64,000 bases of DNA, from positions 3,162,001-3,226,000 of the forward strand of contig WHVY01000007.1 in NCBI GenBank assembly GCA_022266195.1, given 5' to 3'. Positions within the stretch are counted from its first letter, which is position 1; each line of letters starts with the position of its first letter. The translations under genes and the position numbers were made by a program. The notes beneath the pieces are model-generated. The model ran no database searches. It was given only the letters and a program-made list of their open reading frames with translations, and was not told the origin of the DNA. Positions 20,760 to 32,530 of this stretch are shown piece after piece. This DNA is from Tetranychus cinnabarinus (taxonomy: Eukaryota > Arthropoda > Arachnida > Trombidiformes > Tetranychidae).

Positions 20760-23700
20760 CCCGAAATTGTGCAAGTTTCATTGTTTTCCGGAGTGAGCTT
20801 TAACACGAATGATTTTGAATAATTTTTTACTCTGTGCAAATGGATTTATTGCTCATCTTGATTATCGTGAAATTTGAAATCGTCTTTCGTCTTTACATCG
20901 GTAATCGTTTTATAAAACTCAATTCAATTGATGGTCATGACGGCAAGCAGAAGAAACTCGAAACTATCAGGTACTTCGAAATACTTTTTTACCTTGTTCC
21001 TGCAGTTTCTCAATGTGATTGGCTTCGATAACCTTTGACTACATTTCTTCATGAAAACACTTGAACCTCTTGAAAAGATTTAATGAGCATCTCTAAGGTT
21101 CAATGAGTTCCATACAGAGTTTGTTTTGTAATTCATTCTAACTAAATTAATCAGTATAAGATTACGCGAAATGAAATGGACACATTTTTTGATGACAATA
21201 ATATTTTAATATTAATATTGATTAAAGAAGCCTAAAGGGTGACAGATTTTTGCTTGTGAAGTTGGGAAACACAGAGAAAGGAGAGAAAAGAAAGAAAAGA
21301 ACAAAAATTTGTGAGTTTTTTTTCCAAAACTGGTCTCAACTAATGAGATTTCTTGCATTTTCTTCCAATGGTTCTGAGGTTATTTTCATTCTTTTATTAG
21401 AACCATGAACTTGGCCATTTCCAAATGGTGATCACTTTAATAAAATCATTCAACTTCGCTGCTGAATATTACTTTTTCTCGTCAAACATTTCGCTTATTT
21501 ACGTTCCTTTTTGTACCTTTTTTTCATTCAGTTTGAAGATAGTCTTTACTTTTCCGTTTTTCTCGCTTACGAATTTGCTGTTGTCCATTCATCTGAGCAA
21601 GTTTAGATGTTCATCTAGTGGTTAATTGTGATGTTAAATGAGAAGAGAAAAAGGGTTGAAAATGGTAATTTTGAAGATGGTTGTAATGAGGAAAGTATCC
21701 AGAACCAGAAATATGATGATCAAGTGAAGGTGCGAAAAGTGGTTCTAATGATGTGCGTTTTGTTGTTTTCTCCCTTTTCTTGTTCAATAATCATTCTCAT
21801 GAAAATTCAATTGAAAATTTGACACAAAATTGTTCTAAAATCCACAACTTGCATGGTTAACAAAGATGATAAGCTTTTCAATTGAAAAGCAGTTGTCTTC
21901 AGGTGAAAGTAAACAGCCAATGATGAGATAAAAGTGAGGTCAACATGAATGGTGATGATGTTGTTGAAGATGTCGATGATTATGATGATTGTAATGGTAA
22001 CAATAATCTCAATGGTTAACAAATTGACACAGCAAGTGAGGAAAAGGTTTCAATTGAAGCTTTGATGAAAGATGTTAACTGTTGCTGAGTAATCCATTAA
22101 ATCCATGTCCAATGAATGATTACAAACTTATTGCTGGTGTTGGTTGATACATCGGTAATCATCTCATTACAAAATTCAATTTGCATGAAAATTGATGGCG
22201 AAATGAGTGTTTTTTTCATGAAAAGTAAACAAAAAAGGCTTATAAAGAAACATTGAAGGAAAATAATAATAAACAAAACAAGGAATGAGAAAAGAGGGAT
22301 TTTCAGTTGAGTGAGAAAAGGGTTTGACTTGACAGAGCTAAAGATGAGTTTAATGACAAAGTGTTTGAAATGATTAGAAAGGAAAGTTGACAATTGAATT
22401 TAAATAAGTTTCGATAAGCACTTAAATTGTTGTAAAGATGGCGATAAAAGATGAAGGAAAGATGTTTTGAGGTTGACATCACAGACAAGTGAACAAAGAT
22501 TTTAGCTAGGAAATAAGGAAGAAGAAGAAAAAAGGATTTCAAGAAATGAAAAGGTTTGAAAAGGCATGAAAAAATGGATATGAATTTGCATGGGATCAAG
22601 AAGGGGTTAATTACAAGTTGAAAGCCCATGCTAATAAAATAAAAACTACTTTGTAATTTGAAATAATCATAATTATGTTAATTTTTTTGCTGTAGATTTG
22701 TTTTTGCTTTTGTCTTTTTTTGTGTTCAAATTAATTTTCAAAATGTTGATTTTTGCTGTCGTTTTGTTGTTGGTTTTGTGCTAAAACAATATCTTTTTTT
22801 TGTTGTTGTATCATTATTTACGTATTTATATATTTATAATTGTTGATGATGCAAAACCTCGATTATTTTACAATTGATTTCAATTTAAATTTTGCGTTAA
22901 TTGGTAGATAGATTAACCTTGGTAATAATGTTAATCATTTATGAAAATAATTGTGCTTTCGGCTGTGACAACAGAGACTAATTATGAAAGTAATCAACTA
23001 GAGAAGGATAGAGAAATCAAGTTTCAAGAAAACTTAACAACTATAATTAGTTGATTAATTAATCATCCAATAGTAGACTAATAGATTGATACAAAAGAAA
23101 ATGTTCATTTCATTTAGTGATGGGCAGCACAATGAAAGGTAATTATGAACATGGTCAACTCAGTAAAAAAATGATAATAAATTATGAAATAATCGAGGTT
23201 TTGCAGTTGAAATATTGTTATCGTTTCTCTCTCGCTCTCTCGCTCTTCCTCTGAACTGGTAATGATGATGATGATGATGAGGTTGATGGATGATGATTTG
23301 AAAATCCTAGTTGTAAAGCCAAAAAGAAGATTGAATTTTCCACTTTTTACTTGAGATCAAGTTTGTAGGTAAATCTTAAACAGCCAATGCACAAATCCTT
23401 TGCTTGTCATTCCATAAGTTAATCTATGTTTGACTTATTGATTTTCACAATTTGTTTATTTTTTTGTTAACACATTAGTTGAATTTGAAAATTTTGTTAA
23501 GCCTAATTTGAATAAAGTTTTAGGAAGTGTAAAGAGATAAGGATTAAATGATGATGATGATGATTGGTGGTGGTGGTGGTGGCGATCATGATGATTGGGT
23601 GAAAACATTAAGAGATTTAAGACAGGAGAACATGAAAATTATTTTGTAAAAATGGAGGATAAATGATGACAATTAAGTGAGTTTGGATGAGTGTTTGTTT

Positions 23701-24906
23701 TTTGTATGAGGTTGTTTGTAACTTGTTTTGTTGTTTTGGTGGTTAATCGCAATCAAATCTCACAAATCCTTTCCTTGTTTCCTATTGAGAAGGCCTTTCG
23801 TTGGCAATATCACAATTATTTCATCTTAATTCAACTAATTTTGTTTTGCAATTAGTTGAATTATATCCTTTAAAACATCCTAAAATTGAAAAATAATATA
23901 ACTAAGGAAGAGGAGAGAGGGAGAAAGAAGGTAGAGAAATAGAAAGAGAAGATGAGAGATGAGATGACAATGAGAGGTAATTTTTGCTCTCAAATTTTGT
24001 GTTTCTTTTTTGCTTTGGCTTGAGAGTCAAGTGGGTGAAGTTACGAGAATTTTGAAGCTTATCAATAGTCGATTCATTTTCCACAATATTCATTCAATTG
24101 ATTGACAAGTAGATTCATCTTTTTTCTTGAATAATATTATTTCTTCAGTTTTCTCATCCTCTTAGAATCTTTGTTTTTTCTGGTAAATTCTGCTTTGCTT
24201 TGCTCTTTTGTAGCTTTTGTTGTTTTTGTTGATGATAATGATTAGGATGATAATGTTGCTTGAAAATCCACCTTTGATTCAACTTGTTTTTCATTTTCTC
24301 TGCTTGTTACTTTTTCGTCTTCATCGTTTCTCTCAACGAGCAATTTCAATTATGGTTGGCATTATTATCATATCTATTAATAAATTAAACTGGTCTTGAG
24401 TTTGATTGTGATTTTTTGTTTGCTTTGTTGGTTTCCATCGTTTTGTTGTGTTTGAGTTTAGGTGAACCAGAAAAAAATATGCTTTGTACAATCGCTTTTT
24501 GTTAACTAGTTTGAAAATCAAGAAAATGTTGCGTCTTTGTAATGGTAGCTTTTTTGCGTCATTAATTTGAAAATTGAAAGAGTTATCATTTGAATTTAAA
24601 TTTATAATTAGAATGACATTAATAGAAATCATATTAATAATTATATCATTAATAATAATGGGATTGTAATCAGTTGATTGAAAGAGTGGTCGAGATGTTG
24701 AAGTTATCAGTTTTTCATCTGTGTTTTCATGCCTCTTGTTTTGTATCACGTTTGTAATTCATTAATATTAAAGTGTTTTTTTTTCATTAATAAATGTTTA
24801 GCAGTTTCGGACTATCATTTGTTCAACTCTTTCAATGTACAATCGATCATCGTTATCATCGGGAAATCCTAATTCTTGGTAACCCATAAAATGGAGGCGA
24901 AATTGT
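20760..24906. other. Intergenic DNA between convergent genes
   Basis: Contains no supported coding frame. It holds short (ATG)n tracts at about 23262-23280 and 23548-23563 and a (GGT)n tract at about 23566-23582. A purine-rich + strand runs at about 22.2-22.6 kb and 23.9-24.0 kb. Its right end must contain the 3' UTR of the RFX7-like gene; I could not pick a clear AATAAA. CATCTAGTGG occurs at about 21612. Confidence 0.55.
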
Positions 24907-27900
24907 TTACATGTCGTCATATTTTGTGGTTCCATTAGCTTCAAATAATTCCAACTGAAGAGCAAATTTAGAGAAATCGTTATCACAGTCACGCAAATCT
25001 TCCAAGGTAGTTTCCAAATCATCACTCATCGGGATTGGACCAGAAATTGTATCATCAATAGTGTGTCGAACCTCGAATGTATTGAGAAGACCATTTGGAT
25101 GATGATCATGTTGCTCTTGATGATAATGACCAGGATGGTTAACAGTTAACTCAATATCATCTGCTCCAATGACCGTCTCTCCGACTGACCAGTCTTTTGA
25201 TTGTAAACCAGAAACCATAACATCTTGGCCACTTTCAAGAAAATTGCTACTTGGATTGCTTGAAGGTGAACTGGTTGAAGAAGGTTCAACAGCAAGTGAG
25301 CCCAATGAGGTTTCCTCTTCAACCAGTTTCAATCTGGCTGAACCAGAGGAAGGAGATGAATTGCTTCCAGAGTTATTGGTTGAAGGATGATTGCTGTTGC
25401 TGATATTACTATTGTTGCTGTTTAAAGTGTTGGACGGTGAAGTTGGAGGAAAGGAAAAATTTGGATTACAAAGTGGTGTTGGAGGGTAAGATTTAGATAG
25501 AGTCGAGAAATCACGTTCAGGAGAATTAAGATCAGCTGGTGAGCATAAAGATGATGACGGAGTGAAACTGTTGTGTTCCAATGGAGATGAGCCATTGTAA
25601 AGTTTACCTAAATGCTGAATTGGAACTGAATGACATCTGTTTAAAACAGGCCTGTTTCCGTGGTTAGGTGAATGATGGTTACTGATTGAATTACCAGTTA
25701 CAGATGAAGTATCGCTATTTTCACCTGAATCGGTTAAATTGTGGTTGTTGTTGTTGTTGGCATTTGTTGAAAGCAACGATTCAATGAAAGAGCTGCCTTT
25801 TAATAGATTTTGAACTTCTTTGGAATGAGAATCATTGAAGGAAAAATTGTTGCTACCATTGTTGGCTATGGTAGCATAGGGACTTGAGAAATGACGTTGC
25901 CTCATAACTGGGCCAACATTGGGTCCATTTATTAAGCCATTAGAGCCACAGTTTGCATCATGGTTTCCATGATAACCAGATAAAAGGAATCTCGAATTGC
26001 TGGTTAACCAATCTCTCGAAGTAAAACATGAATCCATAAAACAAGAGTCACCATTGGAGGAAGAAGCAATATCAATTGATGTTAAATCTGATGTTGACAT
26101 GTCACCGGAAATGAGGATACCTGATGGTGAGAGAGGCTCCGATTTGGGTGATACAGGGGTTCCTATGCTGGAGACACCAGATGTTGTTGTGGTACCAGTT
26201 GTGGTACTTGATTGGTTTCGAGTTCGGTGTTTAGTTTCACCAAAGGCTGCATTGATACTGGCCAATGTTGCCCCTTGACCATTATTACCATTTGATGAAA
26301 ACAGTAAATCATTGGCATTGTAAGAGACAACCATGGGTGAAACTGAAGAGCTACGCATTGAAAAGGTTCCTCCAAGAGAGGAAGGTAAAGTGGTGTAAGG
26401 ATTTCCAGGGCCAGAACTGTGTCTTGCACGGTTAACCAAATTTGACCTGGCATGGATAGAGTGTAGGTGTGAGTAACAATTGCCAATAGTTCTCATACGT
26501 CCACTTAAAGGCACCGGGGTTGATTGAGGTGAAATAAAGGGAGAAGAAGAGATTGATGAAAGACCGGAATCAATAACAGGATAAGGTGTTGCCCGTAATC
26601 CAGAGTAACCACTTTGACCACTATCATGACGTGAACGGGACAATGGAATAGGTGTACCGCGAGGAGAAACAAAAGGTGAATTAGCCGAACTTGGAGGTTG
26701 AGAGAGACCAACACCAATTGAGCGTTGGTTTGAAGAGAAAGCGGGCGGTGAATGTTGCTGATGTTGACCATTGTTACCAATGCCTGTAGAGTTTCCTGTT
26801 GTTTCGCTTGTTGTTACCGTTGAAGAGGAGGGTGAAGATGAAGAAGAGCAAGAGTTGGCCACATTAGTGCCATTACCATTAACATAGCTGCCGATTGCAC
26901 TGTTTTCAGGAATAGTTGGTGTGATTCGCAAGGAAATGGGCTGAAAATTAAATGCTTGACGCCGAGTGTTTGGGCTAGCTGGGACTGAAGGTACTTGTGT
27001 CTGCATGTTACAATAATCCATCGAGGAAACCATATTGTTGACATCATTAACCATGTTCATGTTGTTGTCAATTGAATTTAACGATTCATTTGAAACAATT
27101 ACACCATCCGAATCAGATAGACTTGAAACCAACATGGGGCTATTACATTGGTTAGAAAGTGATTTTTTAGCTTCAATCGAGAATGACTTGTCTGTTGTAC
27201 AAATCATGGCTTCTTTATCATTGGACAAATGATACTTGGTGACATTTTCCTCCAATTTAATATCATTATCAACCAAATTGTGTGTTGCCTCATCATAACT
27301 GACAATCTGTTGCTCCATAATTTCATGATTATTGATAACGTTAATGTTGGAAATATTGTTATTCAGTTCATTACGAGGTTGATTAACTTGATGAAGATGG
27401 TGGCCATGATTAACATGATTGTTGTTATTAATAATGACATTAGTACCATTGTTGGTTGAATGGTTGCCAGCAATAATATCCGATGGTATTGTTGATGGAA
27501 GCGAAGTCAGGCCAACATTTGAATTGCTCTTTGAATTGGGTAAATTTTTCTCCAACAATCTTCTCAATTGAGATAAAGTGGATGGATCACAATGTTCATA
27601 GGAATCCATCAAGGAAGATGATGAGGCACCATGTTGTTCATTCAGATCATCATTTAAGGCATCACATTCAAGCTCTTGCAATTTAATGCACATTTCAGAC
27701 GATGTTGACGATTTATTTTTACTTTTATCATTATTATTACTATTACTATTAATATCATTATTGTAATTATTAATATTGTTATCATTATTATCATTATTAT
27801 TAGCATTACTATTACTATTAATATTATCATTATTATGGTTTAACTTTAATTTTGCCTGTTGTTTAACGGATTGATTAGCATCTTCATTTAATCCATTATT

Positions 27901-28938
27901 AACTGATAATCCAGTAGTCAGTAAAATATCATCTGAAGCAAGGGTATTGATACCAAGAGTTGTTGGTAAAGGTGATAGACTAGTTGAAGATGAGTTGGTT
28001 TCTTCAGATGAATGGCCATTAGCAAGGGTTAAAATGATTCCAGTTTCATTGTTAGTTGATTTAACATTTGAAAGTGTCGATTTGGATCCAGTTAACAGGG
28101 TTAATGTTGATGATGATAATGGTGAGGTTGACTCGCAACCTTCAACCGAGGTGAAACGTTTCTTACAGGATACATTATCAGAGTCTCGGCTTACATCACA
28201 GTGGCGCTTTATCTGAGTCTTGTCAAGGCATCTTTCCTCTTTAATTGATCCACCTCTTCCTGATCCTCTCCCAGTGTTACCTTTATCCCTTCTCAATGAA
28301 CCAATAGTGAGACCATTGTTTCCCATTAACAGTTCACTTGACCTAAGTTCATTACCATTGATGGGTACAGATGCCAAGGAATGCCTTCTTGTAATCAATA
28401 AGGTTTCATTTTCATTTGATTTTAAATTATTAGTATTATTATCATTAATATTATTATTATTTGAATTATTATTAGAATTTAAATTGTTATTTCTTCCTTG
28501 ACTTGAGTTGATAACGTTGTTCATGTTAGTAGTAGATGATGATAAAGTTGTATGCTCGTTGATTGTTGAGTAATTGAAGGTTGATTCAAGGACATTGGAG
28601 TTACTTCGACTCAGGGAAACAGGTTTAGGTTGGATCCTTTTGTACTTTTGGGTTACTGTGGATAACGATGGAGGTGATGTTAATGATGTTGACTTAATTG
28701 TTGAACAGGATGATGAAGATGATGATGTAGTAGTTAAAGAAGAAGAAGAAGAAGATGAAGTGGAAACGAAAGAAGTGGTAGTAGATGGGGTGGAAGATGA
28801 TGACAAACAAGAAACAGGAACAGACTGAGATCCACTTTTATCACCAGTTAAAATTCGAGAAATCGATCGAGTTGCCGCTGTTAATTGTACATTATTAGGT
28901 AAAACAATTATATGATGTGAAGTACCACTTCTAGGTAT
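24907..28938 (-). CDS. RFX7: RFX7-like transcription factor, large C-terminal exon
   Basis: A single 4,032-nt exon (1,343 codons plus stop) on the minus strand, opened by a good acceptor (TTTTTACAG at 28939) in phase 0. It has no initiator Met near its start, so it continues a gene from upstream. It is rich in Ser, Asn and Thr, with long Asn tracts. Conserved-looking islands are IPRSGTSHHIIVLPNNVQL at the start, RRQAFNFQPISLRITP, and repeated SPFVSPRGTPIPLSRSRHDS and SPFISPQSTPVPL proline-directed motifs. RARHSSGPGNPYTTLP follows, then a C-terminal acidic block (SDDLETTLEDLRDCDNDFSK) that could be a transactivation segment. This layout fits the long disordered C-terminus of RFX7. The same strand, matching phase and absence of another start support joining it to the RFX exons at 57.2-59.8 kb. 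The RFX7 assignment of this exon is inferred from that linkage and motif style. Confidence 0.8.
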   Translation of the reverse strand: MPRSGTSHHIIVLPNNVQLTAATRSISRILTGDKSGSQSVPVSCLSSSSTPSTTTSFVSTSSSSSSSLTTTSSSSSSCSTIKSTSLTSPPSLSTVTQKYKRIQPKPVSLSRSNSNVLESTFNYSTINEHTTLSSSTTNMNNVINSSQGRNNNLNSNNNSNNNNINDNNTNNLKSNENETLLITRRHSLASVPINGNELRSSELLMGNNGLTIGSLRRDKGNTGRGSGRGGSIKEERCLDKTQIKRHCDVSRDSDNVSCKKRFTSVEGCESTSPLSSSTLTLLTGSKSTLSNVKSTNNETGIILTLANGHSSEETNSSSTSLSPLPTTLGINTLASDDILLTTGLSVNNGLNEDANQSVKQQAKLKLNHNNDNINSNSNANNNDNNDNNINNYNNDINSNSNNNDKSKNKSSTSSEMCIKLQELECDALNDDLNEQHGASSSSLMDSYEHCDPSTLSQLRRLLEKNLPNSKSNSNVGLTSLPSTIPSDIIAGNHSTNNGTNVIINNNNHVNHGHHLHQVNQPRNELNNNISNINVINNHEIMEQQIVSYDEATHNLVDNDIKLEENVTKYHLSNDKEAMICTTDKSFSIEAKKSLSNQCNSPMLVSSLSDSDGVIVSNESLNSIDNNMNMVNDVNNMVSSMDYCNMQTQVPSVPASPNTRRQAFNFQPISLRITPTIPENSAIGSYVNGNGTNVANSCSSSSSPSSSTVTTSETTGNSTGIGNNGQHQQHSPPAFSSNQRSIGVGLSQPPSSANSPFVSPRGTPIPLSRSRHDSGQSGYSGLRATPYPVIDSGLSSISSSPFISPQSTPVPLSGRMRTIGNCYSHLHSIHARSNLVNRARHSSGPGNPYTTLPSSLGGTFSMRSSSVSPMVVSYNANDLLFSSNGNNGQGATLASINAAFGETKHRTRNQSSTTTGTTTTSGVSSIGTPVSPKSEPLSPSGILISGDMSTSDLTSIDIASSSNGDSCFMDSCFTSRDWLTSNSRFLLSGYHGNHDANCGSNGLINGPNVGPVMRQRHFSSPYATIANNGSNNFSFNDSHSKEVQNLLKGSSFIESLLSTNANNNNNHNLTDSGENSDTSSVTGNSISNHHSPNHGNRPVLNRCHSVPIQHLGKLYNGSSPLEHNSFTPSSSLCSPADLNSPERDFSTLSKSYPPTPLCNPNFSFPPTSPSNTLNSNNSNISNSNHPSTNNSGSNSSPSSGSARLKLVEEETSLGSLAVEPSSTSSPSSNPSSNFLESGQDVMVSGLQSKDWSVGETVIGADDIELTVNHPGHYHQEQHDHHPNGLLNTFEVRHTIDDTISGPIPMSDDLETTLEDLRDCDNDFSKFALQLELFEANGTTKYDDM
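27715..27840 (-). repeat. Asn/Ser-coding trinucleotide tract inside the RFX7-like exon
   Basis: ATT/TTA trinucleotides on the + strand encode a run of Asn with Asp, Ser and Ile between about 27.72 and 27.84 kb. A second, shorter Asn tract lies at about 28427-28495. Both are in frame and probably length-variable. Confidence 0.7.
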
Positions 28939-31900
28939 CTGTAAAAAGAGAGAGACAAGAATAGATTATTAACTTTACCAGAAAAAAAAAGAGAGAAAAG
29001 TTTTTAAATTTTCCATTTTTAAATTGTATTAACTTTCCAATTGAATATGATTTAAAACAAAAGGTAATGAGTTATTGCAAGGCTAATGGATCATTTACTT
29101 ATGAAAATACTAATAAAATAACGATGTAACCTATTAATTTTTGGGTGAACAAGGAAAGGTTTTTGGATACTTTTTTGTTTCTTTGCTTGATTGATTTACT
29201 TCTTAAAGATATAATCTGTTTTTGATTTCTTTTTGTTGTTGTTGTGTGTTCACCATTTTGTTGAACATTTGATGATTGAGATGATGATGATTATGATGAT
29301 CATAAAGGCAACTGACAATTTAAAATTAATGACTGAGAAATGTAACAAGGTAAGGAAAAGGCGTTCTGTTTTATCATTTCTTGTAACTATTTCAACCTTA
29401 ACTTGGATAGTTTCATGTTGATGATAATGATAGTTAATAATGTTACTTGGTTGGCTTCCTTTGGTCAACAAGAAGATAATAATGATGATGAGAAAGAAAT
29501 TAAGTATCGCAAGTATTAGAAGTATTAAATCAGCATTCAAGATTATAATTTGGCCAACTATTGATGCGTTCATAGAGTTAAGGTCAAACTGTTTCTTTTT
29601 TTCCATTTTTGATACTGGACAATATTTAAGATAATGGTCAGTCAAAGGGTATTGTTTAAGCACTTGGCTTTGAGTTTCAATGAGAAGTAGTCGTAAGAAG
29701 AAGAAAAAAAGAGAAAGAAAATGACGAAAATGAGAGAAAAAAAGTAAACATATAAACTACTTTATCATCATCCCTTTCTGAACATTTAATGCAATCAAGA
29801 AATGATGAAAGTAGTGAAAGAACCAGTAGAACCAGAAAAGGAAGCTCAAGATGAAGCTCAAGATGAAGTTGAAGAGGAGTAAAGGCAAACTAAACATGGC
29901 AAGAAGAAAGATTTGATTTGTTAAGAATTTTTTTCCTCATTTTCTTCATGAGTTTTTTTCTCATCTTATGAACACTATTAAACATGGTCAATAATAATGA
30001 TATCATGTTTGTACACAATGAACATTTTTTACTTTAAATTGCTTCTAATGAATAGAACCAATAGAGAAAAAGTTGACTTTGATTATGAAGAGCAAAAATT
30101 TACAATTTAAAAGTAAATTAACGGGCGAATATTGATTGTTGGCATCATCATGGTATAATTTTGATTAAAGTATTGAAAGGTTTTGCCCTGATTTTGAAGT
30201 AACGAGAAAAAAAACATTTTGTCAACACATTAAACTAACTCAATTTGGAGTAAAAGGCAAGATTAAAGTTTAAAGGAATTATGAAAGGTTTAAAATGAAT
30301 AGGGCAAGGTTGTAATTTTGAAATGAAAGGATCAACATGATAATCATGATAATGTATAAGTAATCAAATGAAAGTTTGTTAAATTGATTTGATGAAAATG
30401 GCCATTTAGGGTTTGAGGAGAAAGTAATGAAAGTGTAACAATTTTAGCAAAATCATGAAAAATAATGAAACTATTCAAGGTAGAGTCACACACACAAAGC
30501 AAGATATTAATTTGATGTAATAGAGAGAGAAAAAAATGAGAGAAAAAATGAAAGAGAAAAAAGTTGGACAGAAAACATTAAGAATTATAAACAACTGGAA
30601 ACTTTCATGTAATCATGAGTTGTGCTGAGAAATACAAATGTTAACAGGGAAAAGAGAAAAGGTTACTAAGAATCATTTTTCAGATTAAAAGACTTTTTAC
30701 TCTTCGCATTCTGGGTTCCTTCATCTTATTGATGACTTTTTTCTTCAACTATTATTCGTTTGATAATCAACTCGCAACTATTAAATTTGTGCACTTTACA
30801 CCGGAAATTAAGTGACAATTGCATCGTTATTGCTTTTCACCATCATCATGATCATCATTAAATCCTTAACCTTGATAATAGACAAAAATGTTACAAATTT
30901 CAAGAACTATCACTCGATTCAACTTCCATCTTTTTTGGCTGATTACAAGTGAAAAAGTATCAAAATTTTCATCAATCAATAGCATGTAAAAACCCTGTTC
31001 CAAAACAAAATGCTGTCCGTTCCAGGACAACATGGAGAAGTTTTTTGAAACAGAATTTCAATTTTTGGAAAGAAAGTTGATTCAATGAAAGAACGTCTGA
31101 ATGAAATTTTTATATTTTACAATAAAATTTTACGCTGAATTGAATTTAAGATTTCTATCATTTTCTCGCTCTTCGAGTGCTGAGCTTCTGCCCATTTTGA
31201 AATTCCTCTTTCGGAATTCCAAGGTATCGCTCATATTTCTCGTCAATTTGATAAAATTGTCTTTGCCTTCTTTTTCTTCTTCTGAATATCGACATTAAAT
31301 GTTGCAAAAGCAGCATATGGATTGAATGTTGAATAATAGCAATACTGTAATTTATGGGCAATACAAACTATTATGAGATGGAGAAACGTAAATTGTTGAA
31401 AGGGAAAAAACAAAAAATAAAATGAACCATGAAAAGCTTTTTTCTGTATACTTTTCATGGAAATATCATCAAATAGCAATAATACAATGTATCAAGTGAA
31501 TATACAGATAGTCAATGCATTTATTAGTAACATATTTACATGATGCATTTAGTTTCATTTTTTTGTTGTTCATGTTGCTGGATCAGTGTATAAGTGTGTA
31601 TCCATTGTTAAGTAGAGAAAGAAAGCAATTCAATAATGAATCAACTGAATGAATGGAATGAGAAAAAAAGGGGAAAGTTGATGCTTTTTGTTTGAAAATT
31701 GAAGAAGATGATGCAAAAAAATATGGAAAAAATTGAAGAGAAGAAAAGGCTTCAATTGAAGAAGTTCATTTTTGTTGGGAAACAAATTAATATGCTTCTC
31801 ATGTTATAAATGTTTTATTGTTAATCATTGATCATCATGAGCTTTCAGGGCAACTTCCTGTTCTACGGAATTACAGAAGTGTACAGTTATCCATGATACA

Positions 31901-32480
31901 GATAAGTTATGAGTTTTGTATTCTCATATTAATGATCACAGTTGCTGAAAAAAGCTATTATATTGAATAATTATCAAAGTGAAAATAATCAGTTTAAGAA
32001 TCAATTTTTGGGATAACAATTTGCTTCCAACAGATAATATTAAATATATCAATAAATGTTGAATATTGAAGCGAGTTATTAATACTTGATATTATCATGA
32101 TTATCGGACAAACTTGAGAAAGCAAAAGGTTATTACAATAATGACAATATTATGAGCATGACAGGTTTACCAGTTTATGAATAGTTTTACACATGAAGAG
32201 GTTAAAAAAGATATGAAAGTCACATAGAAGCTTTAAATGATATTAAAGTTATGACCAGAGTCAAGAGACAATATAATTATTATTGTAATGCTATAATATC
32301 AAAATAATGATGATTAAATGATGGAAAGGTAATGTTTGGATGAAAGGTTAATATGATATTTGGTTTAACCTGAAAAGGGAAACCAGTTGTAACTCATGTC
32401 AATTGATTGGATGGAAACGATAAAAGTGAGTGAGTTCAATGGAAATCACATTAAAACGATTGAAATAATCAAAAGATCAC

Positions 32481-32530
32481 CTTGATGGTTGGTGAAACAC
32501 ACTGAGATGGCGACTCATTATCATCTAGAC
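32481..32530 (-). CDS. Candidate micro-exon of the RFX7-like gene
   Basis: 50 nt between an acceptor (TTTATTTAAACAG) and a donor (AAG/GTGATC). In its open frame it reads LDDNESPSQCVSPTIK, similar in style to the RFX7-like C-terminus. It needs an upstream exon ending in phase 1 and itself ends in phase 0, which suits the downstream exon. Predicted from sequence only. Confidence 0.35.

Noticed and set aside
22097..22629. Two overlapping minus frames rich in Phe, Leu and Ser
   Set aside because: Explained by purine-rich + strand sequence; no domain.
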